A DNA stretch of 64,000 nucleotides from Panonychus citri. Taxonomy: Eukaryota > Arthropoda > Arachnida > Trombidiformes > Tetranychidae. The notes beneath the pieces are model-generated. The model was not told where the DNA came from. It did not search any database and worked only from the letters and a program-made list of their open reading frames with translations. Location of the stretch: the NCBI RefSeq assembly GCF_014898815.1, contig NW_026515445.1:372001-436000 (forward strand), written 5' to 3'. Made by a program: the position numbers and the translations under genes. The first letter of the stretch is position 1. The number at the start of each line of letters is the position of its first letter. Below are positions 47,573-61,400 of the stretch, piece after piece.

Positions 47573-48592
47573 TGTTGATTTCACCAACTTAATCACAATC
47601 AAAATTAAATCAACTAAATATGTCGATCAATTGATCAACTTAAACTTGATTTAAATTAAACACGAAAACATAGAGAGTCAAATCAAGTAAAACATTTACT
47701 TGTACATCATCAACTGGACTAATTTATTAATAAAGAAATGAGTTTAAATAGTGAGAAAGGCGTTTACAAAGAAAAGGTAAAAATTAACCTTATTGGTCAA
47801 TTTGAAGTGACCGTTGGTTTGAGTTTGTCTTTGCTTCATTAACAAAGGAAAGTGAACAGCATTGAAGCGCCAAAGGAGATGATCAATTTGGATGAGCATA
47901 TGGATGAGATTAGAGCTTAGGAGCATACGGAGGATCAACAAAGGAAAAGGTAAGTTTTAGGTTTAAAGGTTAAGGCGCCAGTATGAGAGACCAAAGGATT
48001 ATGGGTAAGTATTGAGCTTAATTTTATCTTCTTCTTAATGACCTTTAACCAATTATAATGTTTGGTCTACATGGAAATGTTGATTAGCTACAATAAGCGA
48101 AAAACGTTAATTATGGGAAATGGAAATGGACCAAACATTATCGGTCATTACTCGGTCAATTTTGACGATAGAAAAATGTAACATGTACCATTCAATTGTT
48201 CATCTCATGAGCTCTCTAAATATATATATAAGTATAACCTTTGACATCTTGGTCAACATTTGGTTGGTGTGTGCGAATTACTTGTTTATGTTGAAAATTA
48301 ACTGAAAACATTGAGTTTTCAGTTAATTACTCTGAGTGAATACAATTAACTAATTGTTTCTGAATATTGACCGGTCATATTTTTGGTGCTCTTCAAACTG
48401 ATATAAGTTTGATTATTCTAATCAAAAGATTAAGCAAAAAGTTGGGTGATAATGATGAGTCTCTGTGTTAACTCAATGGGGAAAATTTGAATTCTAGTAA
48501 ATTGATGATGTCGATGATTAAATGAAATGATTTTGATTAATTAAGTAAATTAAGGTAATAATTAAGGTTAATAATTGTTGATATAACCAACA
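47573..48592 (-). repeat. 5' LTR of the copia element
   Basis: 1,020 bp. Relative to the 3' LTR it has extra bases within AAAAACG, GGGAAATGG and GTGTGTG. The hairpin corresponding to 43005-43037 lies at 48296-48328. A TATATATA stretch at about 48220-48230, read on the minus strand, is the best TATA-box candidate, about 370 bp into the LTR. Confidence 0.95.
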
Positions 48593-49482
48593 AATTGTTT
48601 GTAGCAAATATAACAAAGTTGATTACAAATCAATCAGGTAACAATTTAAACTTGTTGATATTTACCTGTCACCGGTTAATCAATCAATTAACATGGCAAA
48701 AGATAAAATATAAAGAAAAATTAAAACTCAATTATCACAATTAACGATCAGTTGTTGATTGTTGTTGATTGTGAAAACAATTTGTAAGGGAAATGATCAA
48801 AAGAAAGGGATGAATTAAGATGAAATCATTTGATTGTTAAAAAGTGAATTTCAATCAATCCGTTAATCTAATTTAAATTGTTATATTTAATTGTGATGAT
48901 TATTAGATCTCCTATTATGATGAATGTCAAATTATGAGCCTTAATTTTTATGGTTAAACCTTAATCTCAATTTGACAAGTAACTAAATTGTTGTTTTCTG
49001 GTTAAAAGTTAATCAAATTAAATGTTATTTCAAATCGGATTAACATTATTATATTTTGTTAATGTATTAGAAAATTTTTTTCATGAATCATTTCTTATAA
49101 AATTAACATAAATTTACAGTTATGAAATGGTCATTTAGTATGGAGATTGATTTGTTACAACAGTTACTTTCAATGGTCAAGTGATATTGGTCAGCAGCGG
49201 ATTAAATGATGATGATGATGATGATGTAAACTGATGATACGAATAAATTGTTGTAAAGAAATCAAGTGAGTCACAATATTCCGAAATAAGCATCTTTTTT
49301 TACTATGGATCATAAACCACGAGAAAAGGAGGAAAACCCGTGATGATGACCCCACAAAGAAAAGGAGATGACCAAGAGGGAGCCAATAGGAAGCCCATTG
49401 TATTGGAACCACCGCCACCTTTGACCCTACCCAAAGACGATCACCACCTAAACCATAATCTTCATCATTGGCATCATGTCCG

Positions 49483-49518
<36 letters not shown>

Positions 49519-52500
49519 AAATAAAGAGAATTTGTCTTCTCCTTCCATTTTATCATCTTCCTTGATCTCCAATCTCCATCTTTAGCCATCTCCCTTCATC
49601 TATTTATCCTCATCTCTTTTCCTTCATCTTTGACGCTATTTTCAGCTCTCGATTGTTGGAAGGTTTTAACACGATATTGATTAAGATAATCTAAATTCCG
49701 TTGCTATGGTTAATCATCATCATGCTGATGTGTTTCGATCCTCTTGAGATATTAGAACAGGAAAAAGGTAAAAAGGCTTTTAAGATACATAGAAAATGGA
49801 GATTAGCCTCAATAGAATTTAATGGAAAGTCCGAAAATCGAATAGAACAAAAAAAACTAAAGGAAATCATCTGTTCCATTTGATTAATGGATTAAAGTGA
49901 CTTACACTTGATTCACTTTTATATAAATACATCTAATTAATTGACTTCGGAATCATTTTAAATTGTTCCTCAAAACAATTAACTAATTTATCTCCTCAAG
50001 AAAAAGATAAACAAAAAAGCCTCAAAAAAGATAATTAATAGAAGTTAATTTTCTTACTAACTGAATGTTTGATCATTGATTGTGAACAATTAAGAGGTAA
50101 ATTGTTGAAAGATTAATCAGGTTAATGATGATTAAGAGAGTGTTGATTAAGGTAAACAAATTGGTGGAATGTCAATGGAGAAAAAGGTGAAATTAATTTA
50201 GATTTACAATGAGATGGAAAATGAAGAATGAGATTAATTTAATGATGAGGATGGAAAGAAATCGAAAACAAGAAAAGGAAATAGAATTGATGAGAAAAAG
50301 GAAAAGAAAAAGATGAAGAAAAACTGACATTCCAAAAGTTGTTCTTTTACAGAAAGTGACCTACTTTTCGAGATGTGGAAGGGCCAAAAAGGAGAGTCGA
50401 TAATATTTTCGTAGATTGAACCATATTAACGATTTCCTTTGCTCTCATGTCCTTGATGGAGATGAAGATGAGGATGCTAAGTAGAAACAAAGAAATTGTG
50501 TCAATTGGAAGACATGATGATTCGTATTGATTGAGAAGATGATGATTGAAATGATTTGCGTATTTATTTCTTATTAATTTAGCTTCGAATACAATTTACC
50601 ATTGGTAAGCAGTTTTAATTAACCTTCAAGTGCCAATCAACAATCAGCTAATCATCATCAGATTGTCGTTAAATGTGGTGACATAGATTCAGTTACGAAC
50701 TGAATCTAAATATATAATGTTCAGGGAAATGTTGATTCATATATGATAAAAAAAAAGGATTTCAATTTAATGAGTGGACATTAGATGTGGACAAATGGTT
50801 ACATTGAGTATGATCATTAAATTACCATGAAAAAGTTGATTGTTATCATGAGTTATCACCATGAATCTAGAGTTAAATTGTCTCATGATGAAGTAAAATA
50901 ATAGTTACGAGGATAAAGTTACACTCCCAGAATGATGATAATCGTCAAGGTTATCAAGATATATCACAATTTGTGCGTTTAAATTATTGATTTGTTATGG
51001 ATTATGATTATTATGGTTCCGGGAAAATGTAACCAGAGGGATTGAGATTCATCGGTGGGATGATGATGAGAGGGTGGGGAGGATGAGATGAAGATCCTTT
51101 GAGCTCAATGGGAGATACACTTTGGGTTTTTCTTCGAGGTGGAGACACGAAGAGGGTGGGAAATAGGAAGGAGGAAGGAGGGAGGAGGTGGTGAGAGTTA
51201 ATGTCTACTAAGAGTAAAATATGATTCCTTTTCCGTCCTTGGATTTTGTTTATTACTCTTTTGGGTTGGTTAGTTAATTGTCTATTTAAATTGTTGAGAA
51301 TATTGTTAACAATCAAATATTTATCATTAGTGATCAACATTTAGAAAAAGTTACAACAAACTTACAGATCATGAATTATATTGGATAATAGAGTTAAATC
51401 TTATTAGGTAATCAGATTTGTTGCTTAACAATCAACTAATAGTGTTAATTGTTGATGGTGTTTGGGCTTGACTCCATTTTCCAGGATAAGATTATTCTTG
51501 ATTGTTGGCTAATCCTGTTGATTAATCCGTTAACTTTGTTGATTGTCTTGACGCTTTCATTTCATTATAATCGTTGTTGAAGTCATTCTGGGTTGGTGGT
51601 AAATCGTTATAATCGTAATCATCTTAATCATCATCAGAACTTTTTAATCGTTTTTCTCATTTTTTTTTCTTCATATTTTTCTCCATTTTTTTGTTGAAAT
51701 TATTTCGAAAACGTCATCATAAGAAGATGAAACCAATTCGAGTTGTCAGTCGTCACAATTTTTTCGTTCTCATGTCTTCCGAGGAAACGACCATGTAAAG
51801 TGACAGAATAACTGAGAAATAGAATATTTTAAGACAAGAATCAGAGTTTTATCTTCTGAGAGATTTTTTTCTCCTCATCATTAACATGATGAGAAGATGA
51901 TGAATTCTTGGAAGATGATGTAAGTTTAGAACTTTTCTTCTTCTTCTTCTTCTTCTTTTTTCCATGTTACCCTGTAACATATTCGTTCTCTTTATTTTCC
52001 TTTCAGACAAGAAGAAGAAGAAGAAGAAAAAGTTAACAGGAATTGGAAACTGAATAGAATTAATCTTGTTCGTTGTTGTTACCATGATGATGACGATAAA
52101 TCATTAAGATCATTTGAGAAACGATTCGAATTTCTCTTTCTTTTCATCTTCTTCCTCTTCCATCAGCTGATTATCATTGATTTTTATTCCACTTTCAAGT
52201 TTTACTCTCTCAACCTTTTGAATCTTTTTTTTTTGAAACATGAAACTTTATCGATTTCAAGAATCTTTTTAATAATCATCAATTCTGAGCATGATATTAA
52301 CTGGAAATAGAAACAATCACTCTGATCATCATTTCTGATTTGAGATAATTGAATGTATCATAATAATAATCTGAGAGAGAAACATAAATATGAACACAGA
52401 GAAATCAATCATCACTGATTAGAACTCATTTAATCAGTTAAATGTTCATTACTGATTTAATCTCAAATGAACAACAGTTAATATATTGTGGATATGACAG

Positions 52501-53976
52501 GTTATTGAGTAGTTAATTTATATCAGTAATCAGTAAATTGTTGTAAAATCAGTTACGATTTGTGGCTTGACCTTAAAGAATTAGGTTTTTGTTTTCTTAA
52601 TCCATCATCTTGTTGATTTAACTTCAACTTTCAAATTGATTGTTTCTAATTAACTGTCAAATCTTCATTGAATAGTTAAATTATTTCTCTCATCAGTCGA
52701 AAAACAATCAAATCAATTGTAATAATCAGTGAGAAATTTGATCATTTAATTTGTTTAATTTTCTTTTACTTTGGAGTGTTTAATTGTTCCCAATCAGATT
52801 AATTCTTCTCTCTAAACAGTTAACTGATTAATAACTAATTGATTTTAATTGTCAACTTAAATTCTACCAGAAAAATTTCGAAATTAATTCTCTTTCAATT
52901 GTAATTAACTTTTTCCAAATGTTTATTTCGATTTTAAATTTTCCCGGTTAGAATTTTTTTCCATTTTCAGCTCAGTGGCGACATCTTTTGGTTTTCTTTT
53001 CAACATTCAAGTCGAAGCAAATTTTTTTTCTCCAACTGATCAAATCAACTAATCTCTTGATTTGATTTGGTTTTAATTTACATCTTCTCCAGTGTTAATC
53101 AGAGATAATCATCTTTAATCAGTCACCATTGTTTTATCTACTGTACCTGTAAATCTTTAATTGATTATTTGGTTAACAAAAGGTAAGTGTTTATTGGAAA
53201 CAATCATTGTCCTTATTTTGATTCTCTCATGGTTTTATTGACTAATCAATGACTTGATCGTGATTCCAATGAACAGATGATAATCAATTAAGTGGAAACA
53301 TGTTTATGGTTAATTGTTACAATTAATTAATCGAATAGGATGTTTACCTTCGATTGAAATTCAAAAGGAATAACAATAAGAATTTGAGTAGAAAAAAGGA
53401 GTAAGACATTGAAAGTAGAAAAAGATGAAAGTGTTTCCTCTTTTTGTTCTTTTTTCGAATTTGATTGACAAGTTAAATTGTTCTTTTTATTTTACTTAAA
53501 TTGTTTATCTTCTGGTCATTGGATTTACATCTTATTGTACATTAGAAAAGAGAATAATTGTTTTCTTTTCGAATAGATCAATCAAATGGTTTGTTTGTTG
53601 TTCTATTTAAGATTTGGTTTGATGAAAGAAAGTGTAGGTTTTTTTTATAGAGATAAACATGGAGAACATAAATTTTCTGGTTTTCATAAACATTGGAAAT
53701 TATTCATGGCGAAGATTCCAAGTTAACATTTGATAATTAACTTGATCATTCGATTTGTTTAATTACAATTTCTAAACTGAAACTCTAATGTTGATTAAAA
53801 GTCGAATGACGCGCATCTTTCTTTCCATGGAATTACTAAAATCAACAGAGAAAGAAAAAGGAAACACCTTATTTTTTTTCTTCTCTCTTTCATTCCATAG
53901 ATTTTACCTTTTTAATTCGAATTGTTTTCCAATTAATTCTAATTTAGTTTGATTGGAGATTCTATTCTACACAATC
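48593..53976. other. Intergenic DNA upstream of ric-8
   Basis: No supported gene in 5.4 kb. Repeats: a GAT tract at 49207-49226, (GA)n at about 49487-49516, a TTC tract at about 51935-51957 and a matching GAA tract at about 52012-52030 that together form an inverted repeat. A consensus donor AAAAG|GTAAGT at about 53178-53187 and an acceptor TTCCATAG near 53900 may frame a 5' UTR intron of ric-8, with a transcription start near 53000-53100. Confidence 0.45.
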
Positions 53977-56397
53977 ATGAATTTGGATCGAGTGTTGGAT
54001 TCTTTTTACGGCAGTTCCACCGACGAATTAATGGAGACCCTGAATGCTTTCAATTCGCAGGTAAATTCTATTCCATTAGCAACTCGGTTCATCTTCTTGT
54101 AATAATAACAATAATTTTCTCTTTTTCTCCTTTTATTTTCTTCTTCTTCCTCCTCTTTTTCTTCATCTTTCGTTTCTCTTTATGTTCCAATTTTAATCAT
54201 TTTCTCTCATTTTCTTTTCTATCGTTTTCTTTCAGTGGGCTCAAGTTTTTTCGGTCTCAGAGCCTGTGGCCAAGAAGAAGAAACTTGTTGAGAATATTTT
54301 TCGATACCTTCGAGATCCAGAGCATGAGAAACATTATCTCACATTATTAACCACCTTACGAATACTTTCTCGTGATAAAAATGGACCCGATGAACTGTTC
54401 ACCATTGACCGAGTTGAGACGATTCTTCACTTTGCTCGTTTGGTCGGTGAAGAAGAAGCTTTCATGACCGATAATAGTGAACATTTTGATGCTCGTATTG
54501 TGATCGAAGCTCAAAAAAGCATTTGTAACCTCATTTTCAACAATCTTATTATTAGACGAATTTGTTGCAATAACTCGTTTGTTGATGGAATCATGTTAAG
54601 ATTGAAGATGTTTAAAGATCCTCAACTTCCGTTTGAGGTGAAATACTATGACATGAGAGCGTTATTTTTAATAACCGCTCTTTCCCCTGAAATGAGGCCC
54701 AAAATACGTGAAAAGTATCATGGATTAATCTACCTTATGGAAGCTGTTGATTTGATTCTTAAAGAAGCGGAAGAACCTGGACAAAAACCATCGAAAAAGA
54801 GTCAAAGAAAACGAAACAAAGATAAATCAAAAACAGTTTCGGGTGAAACTAAATCACAATCGGAAAAAACTGTCCCATCCACCCAATTAAACGAAAAAAA
54901 GGACGCTAAAGGTCCTCATAGCCTCGATAGTTCATCGGTTGACCTTTGCTGTGAAGTTTTGAAAGTTCTTTACAACCTTACATTAAGCTACGATCGAGGG
55001 CATCTTGATGAGGTAATTTTCTAATAATCTAATTCATCGATTTTCAAGAGTTTTATTCATTAGCGTTAATCTTTTCTCTTTCAGGTTGAAGAAGCACATT
55101 TTCTGCGACTTGTTGGAATTCTCCATGATCTTCTCTTGACCGAAGCAGAGACCAAAGAGAAAAAGGAAGAGCTTCATAATCATATCGTTAATATGCTAAC
55201 GAATATACCTTCGTACTGTTATGAAGAGCTTTTAGTACCAATCGAAGAAATTGGTAGAATCGATAATCCAAGATACGAATATGAAGACATGAATGTAGAA
55301 GCGATTAGTGTTCTATTGGAATTCCTTGAAAGACGATTCGATAAGGTGAGAATTGTTTTCACTTTCATTTAATTTTCTATACAAACGGTTAATATGATAT
55401 TTTACCCGTTCCGTTTTGATAGTACAAAAATTGAAACTTTTCTTTTTCATCCATTATTCTCAATTAATTAGCCATCTAAGGAACTTTATGAATCCTTATC
55501 ACCAGTCTTAACCTGCCTGAGTAGCATGGCTCGAACTAATCGAATTATTCGAAAGTATCTCAAAAATCAAATCCTTCCACCTTTACGAGATGTCGAAAAC
55601 AGACCAGAAGAAGGTGACACTTCACGCAATAAATTGGTTCGATTAATGACCAACCCGGATACCCGTGTTAAAGAAATGGCTGCCGATTTTCTGTTTGTAT
55701 TATGTAAAGAAAGTGCCCAAAGGCTTGTCAAATACACTGGATACGGAAATGCTGCTGGACTTTTAGCGAAACGAGGATTAATGCTTGGAGGTCGAGGAAA
55801 GGGTAACTACTCAAGTGAATCTGAAGATAGTGATACTGAAGAATATCTAAAAGTCAAAGAAAAGTAAGAATTAAATGATTAAATGATTAAATTCACCAAT
55901 TAATCAATCATTTTGCCATTTAGGATTAACCCAGTCACTGGTTGTTACGAACCTAAAAAAACAAATCCAATGGAGGGGATGAGTGATGCCGAGAAAGAGG
56001 CTGAAGCCATTAAGCTCATCAACATGATGGATAAACTTTTGAGGTATCTTGTTAATTTAATCAATTAATCTACCTCAAAGCGATAATCATTAGTATAAAT
56101 TAGGATTAATGATCAACTAACATAATATTCATGCGACACTGAAATCTTGTCTATGCAACGATTTCAAGATATAAATTTTTTGATTGTAGACTCGAGACTT
56201 TTTTTGCCGGTTTATTCAACAGCTAATTTGATCTTTATTCAATCATTTTTTTTTACCGATCTAGAACTGGTACTATTCAACCTTGTCGAGTTGGTGAAGA
56301 CGGTAAACCTCATCCAGTTGAACATATCCTCGAGCTTCAATATCCCGAACGAGATATACTCGCAACAGAAAAGGAATCAGCTGATGATTCGGATTGA
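53977..56397 (+). CDS. ric8a: Synembryn/Ric-8, G-alpha chaperone and exchange factor
   Basis: Six exons: 53977-54060, 54236-55012, 55085-55345, 55472-55863, 55924-56043 and 56265-56397 (1,767 nt, 588 aa), all GT-AG with a continuous frame. Ric-8 is a cytosolic armadillo-type protein that folds nascent G-protein alpha subunits and promotes nucleotide exchange on them; in flies and worms it is needed for asymmetric division and synaptic signalling. The family is identified by LRILSRDKNGPDE, SICNLIFNN, YDMRALFLITAL, EVLKVLYNLTL, LPPLRDVENRPEEG, NKLVRLMTNPDT, LFVLCKESAQRLVKYTGYGNAAGLL, and INPVTG with NPMEGMSD. The acidic SSESEDSDTEEY stretch matches the CK2 phosphorylation region of Ric-8A. A Lys/Ser-rich insert (about residues 200-238) is longer than in vertebrates. 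AATAAA lies at 56455-56460, 58 bp after the stop. Confidence 0.96.
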
Positions 56398-58417
56398 AAG
56401 AAATGACAATATTATAATTAATCGATACCAATGCTGCTAGTCTCGAAGAAATTGAATAAATTTCCTAAAGAAAAACATTATCACCATGAATTTCATCTTT
56501 AAACACAAATTATCAGTATCCAACCAAAGGAACTATTAATCGTCACAATTAACGTTAATCAAATACATACAGATCTCGAGATCAACGATCTTTTTTGTCA
56601 CTTCATTTACATGAGAAAAAAAAATGAGAATCGTCATCATCCTTTACATGTTTAATCATTTTTAATCAAAGTTTTTTCTCCTTTATCAAACTCTACTTAC
56701 TTTAATTACTATTTGTTTTAATCGTATTGTGGTAACTTTGTTAATCTTTTTGAACGATATCTTGTTCAAACAATAATATCACCCTAACTTAATCCACCTG
56801 AACAAATTGTTATCCTCTTTGTAATTATTGTTTAATTTTAATGTCTTGTATTCATTTAATCATAAATTGTGGTCCACCAGTGATCCTTTATCATTCCTAT
56901 CATACAGGGACACACCACTGGATAATTTATTGATGAACAGGTTGGGATGTTTAATTGTAACTCATAATTGATAATATCCTCGAATTTTCATCTCGACGTT
57001 TCCTTTATATCAATTCAAAAAATGAATTTATTTTTTTTGTTTTCTTTTTATAAAATATCAGGAATAAGAGTCAAATCAATTTTAAGTTTGGTCTGATAAT
57101 CAACAACTTGATTGTTATTATTATTAATTTCTGTCAAATTAGTAAATTTGTAAACATGATAAGTGCTCAGTTATGAACAATGTCTCCATCATGTGGTTAG
57201 AATGAAAATACAAGTATTGATTTTCTCAACCAATCCAAAGATTAATTGTGATCACAATTGATTTTAGTGAGACGCAATCTCTTTCTCAGGCTTCGAGAAA
57301 TAGAGTTTCATGAAAAATAGACACAAGAAACATAAGAGAATTTATATATTTTGATTTTCGAAAGAGAAACTGAGCAACTCCACCAAGGAATTGATGCAAT
57401 TCTATCCACGATAAGAAAGAAATATGAGATAACCTTCACTCCCTGTCTTACTCTTTCTCTTTCTCTTTCTCTTTCTTTCTTTCTTTCTTTCGAAATGTCA
57501 ATTCCTCTGAAAGAATAGACCCAAAAACCCATAAACACACATTGAAAGATATTCGCTTACCTCTTTCATTTTCTTTCTGTTTATCATCTTAAATGATCAT
57601 TACCTCGAACCTAATCTCACGCTCTTAACCACAAACGATTCCTCTAGAATTAAATATCCATCAGAATTATTTACTTATTGTAAAATCGACAAACTATGTT
57701 AGCCTCTTTAACCAAATTCACAATAAAGGTAAGTAAAACTCACTCATATTTACCTGATAATCTTTTTCCTTGTTACTATTTTCCAATTTTCTTTCTTTTC
57801 TTTCTTTCCTTCCTCTCTCATTATTCAACGATGCATCTCAGTCTTATTACTTATCAGATTATTCGTCGAAATTGTTAAGGTTATCAGTTATTATTAGAAT
57901 TCGAGAGGAGAAAAGAAGATGAAATAAATTAGAAAATCTTTTTTCCTCTAGTCCCTTTTTCTCACTCCAATTTCAACGAAGCTTTTCTCTGATAACTCCC
58001 AATATATGAATCAATTTATTCGCTTGTTGTTATTTTCTATCATGATATTCACTCCCCTCAGGGCAAATACATTATATTCTTATTTACATTCGCCTTTGGG
58101 AACTTGACTTGTTTTCATTTTGGTCAATTTTCGACCTCATCTAAACCTAATCCTCAATTTCTTTCAATATAAACAATCGGTTTAATATTAAATTGTATTT
58201 ACTTTTTTGGATTCATTCATTGATTTTTTTTTCCATCAAATTATAATTCGCTTTTCGTTTTTCTCCTTCGACATTTGCATATCCATTTGGTGATCATTTC
58301 ATCGTAAAATTTGATTCTGTTTTGTTCTTGGTGAATCTTATTTTCTTGTGTCTTTATCTGTGATCATTAATCTACTACTATGAAAATGAAGATTACAAAT
58401 TTAAGGTCACCTAGGAG
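56398..58417. other. Intergenic DNA and 5' region of the stoned gene
   Basis: Begins with the ric-8 3' UTR. A CTTT repeat lies at about 57451-57490. At 57696-57728 an ATG opens 11 codons ending AAG|GTAAGT; joined to the acceptor CACCTAG|GAG before the stoned start it would stay in frame and add 12 residues, so it may be an alternative first exon. Otherwise no gene was seen. Confidence 0.45.
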
Positions 58418-61400
58418 ATGAACTTTCTTAGGAAAAAGTTGAAACAACATAAAAAACACGCAAACGATGATGATGATCTTGATGATTATATTCCACCCGT
58501 TCCACCTCATCCATCAGAACTTGCAAAACTCGAAGAACAGGCCAAAGATCTGTTAACCTGTGATAATCTTTCAGTAATAGTTAGTGAAAGTAACGCTCTT
58601 GGATCAACCGCAACCGCAACAACAACCACAAGCCACGCAACTCCAAGTGGACTTCCCTCTAAACACAAGGTAGACAAGGATAAAGAAGAGTGGAAATTTT
58701 TTGAACAATTGACAGCGAAGGTCGAAGAAGCCGTGGTCAGAACTCAGAGTAATCTAGATGAACTGAAAAAAGCCTCAGCAGCAGAAGAGATCGCAAAAAA
58801 ATCTGAATATAGTGATGAAGATGATATACCAGTTGATGACGAGTTTTTCGAAGAGACCGGAAAAGTGACCGGAGTTGTAGCTAAAGGGACAGCAAATTGG
58901 GTAGCATTGGACGAAGGTACAACAAAAATAAACGAAAAGGATAAAATAAAATCTCCATCACCAACTGAGCCAATTTCCAGTGAACAATCAAATCCAATAG
59001 TCAACAGTAGCAACGAAATCAGTCAACAACCAATTAACCCACCAGTTGATCTGTTGGATGATTTCGGGTTCGGGGAAGAGCCCAAGCCCAGTGAATCAGT
59101 TCAACCCTCAGCGGTGTTATTTGACTATGAAAATGATTACCTTGATGACCCCTTCGATACATCATTCGTTGACATATCTATTACCTCAAAAATTGGGACG
59201 ATATCAACTGGTCAAGTGTCAAACCAAATTGAACCAACCAGTGATTTATTGAGTAAATTATTGAAAAAAGAGACAAATTCAACTATAACCCGACCCAGTG
59301 ACCTAAGTTCATTTAAACAAGCAAACTCAATTGGATCTCAACGAAACATAGTTACATCTTCTTCTTTATCAATTCAATCACCTCTTGACCCTTTGGACAC
59401 TAATCCACCTGAAGACGATTGTGTTGATAAAATTGATTCCAATCATAGTGATAATAATATTGTCAACAGTAATAATAATTTCACTAGTGCCAAAGTGTTA
59501 GCTGAATCAAGTTTCTTCAACAGTGGTAATAAATCACCAGGAATTGACCCTGTTGAACCTGATTTTTTCGTAAGCAATAAGCTTGGTCGCTCATCTCGTT
59601 ACGGCTCAAACGTATCGATAGCCTCAATCATGTCTAACCCTTTCTTGAACGATAATGATTTTTACACCCCTGCAATGGGTTCAGGGGCCACAACCCCTTT
59701 CTCGGGTGCAGCTACTCCTCGAAGGCGAGGAAGTACAAATCCATTTGAAGCGTCACCAGAAGATGAATATTCAACCAATCTGGAAGCAGCGGCGATCGCT
59801 GCCCTCACCGAAGACTTTGTAAATGCAATTAGCGAACCACCTCCAGTACCGAATGACCAACATAATAGACCTAAAAATTTAATCTCTGATTTTCTGGATC
59901 AAGATGATCTTCAAAATCTAGTTGACCCTGTTAAACCTTTGGATCTTGGTTCTTCTGCCGTTGAACCTTTCGATCCTTTCGCAACAATTCACGACGAGTT
60001 TGTCGATTCACCGAAATTAACATCAGTGACCAGTAGTGAACCAGAAGGAGATGTTTTAATTTCCGCACAAGGTAAGAAATCAATCAATCTGGTATTTTGT
60101 TCATTTTGTCGATTTTGTCTAATCAGTTAAATTTTCAGGTAAACAAGTAAATGAAAACGAGGGAATCGATGGTCATCTTCAAACTCCAGGTTTACCATTG
60201 GAATATCTATCTGATGTTTCCGATAACGAGGAGCCTTCACATTCAGAAGATGAGTACGGGAGGGAAAGGAAGTCCAGTGCCTTCCAAATGGAATTACTAT
60301 CTAAAGACAAAGACGAACCACCGCCAAGATTTGATCCTCTACCAGTGACCGTTATAACCCGTAATCTAAGCCTACCTCGAGAACCGATCGCACTGACCAC
60401 TGACTCTTCAGAAACATCGCCCGATGTCAGAAATGATGTTGATCTTCCACCGGGTGCAACTTTCTTTGATCCATTCACAACAGTGATCGACAAAGATTCA
60501 CCTTCATCTCCCAAGATAATCGGCATTTCAGCGGATCTTGTTGAATCGATAACAAAAGCGGGAGCCTCTCGAGCAGCGGGACTTGCAGGTGAATCAGGGA
60601 ATGAGCCAGATGATGAAGATGACGATGATGACGATAGTCCAGAATCGAGAGGAACTGTTGAGAACCGTTATTCGGAAGGTATAGTTAATCATGGTTTCAC
60701 TGATAAACCACCAGTTGAAAGTCCAGGAGTAAGCAATGAACAAATAACTGGCCGAACGGGTCAAGTATCGGTATTAGAAGATCATGTTTCTTCAACTAAA
60801 GATGATCAAACAACCGAAGCTCTTGTAACCACCACTGCAAGTGAAACTGGTGCTTTGGCTGAGCCCGTAAGTGGAACTGGTCCACCCACACAAGACAACA
60901 CTTTCGACGTTTTCGGTGGATCAGATTCTGGCCTTGCAGTGTCCAGTGGATTCGATAATGATCCAACCGATTCAGGACGAGACCAATTCGAAAATTCTGA
61001 GTTTCTAGTTGAACCAGTACAAGATTCGTTACCTTACACCGATTCAGTGGCGTTTGACGCATTTCAAGCTAAATTTGATTCGACTGCTATTGGTGCCAAT
61101 CAGAACGAACAAATTATCGAATCAATTTCATCATCTTCATTTGATCCTTTCTCATCACCGGCCAGTAAAAAGGCCACAAGCAATAATACAACTAAATCAG
61201 ATGATGTTGATGGTTTCGATACATTTGATCCATTCGCTTCCGGGTCCATCCAACCTCCGAAAAATACACCAGCTAAACAAAATGTCGGCTCATTATCGAT
61301 AGCGAAAAAAGAATCCAAAGATTCATTTGATGACGATGATGATAATGACTCTTTCAGAGTAGTAATTAAATCAAAAGCTAAAACCACTGATTCAAATAAG

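Larger units (their letters stand above)
42286..48592 (-). mobile_element. Ty1/copia LTR retrotransposon
   Basis: A 6,307-bp element on the minus strand with TG...CA LTRs of 1,016 bp (3') and 1,020 bp (5') and a 5-bp target duplication AATTG (42281-42285 and 48593-48597). The LTRs differ only by three small indels totalling 4 bp, with no substitution noticed, so insertion is recent. Integrase precedes RT, the copia order. The primer-binding site is of the half-tRNA(iMet) type. One frame discontinuity near the Gag start may disable this copy. Confidence 0.95.
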
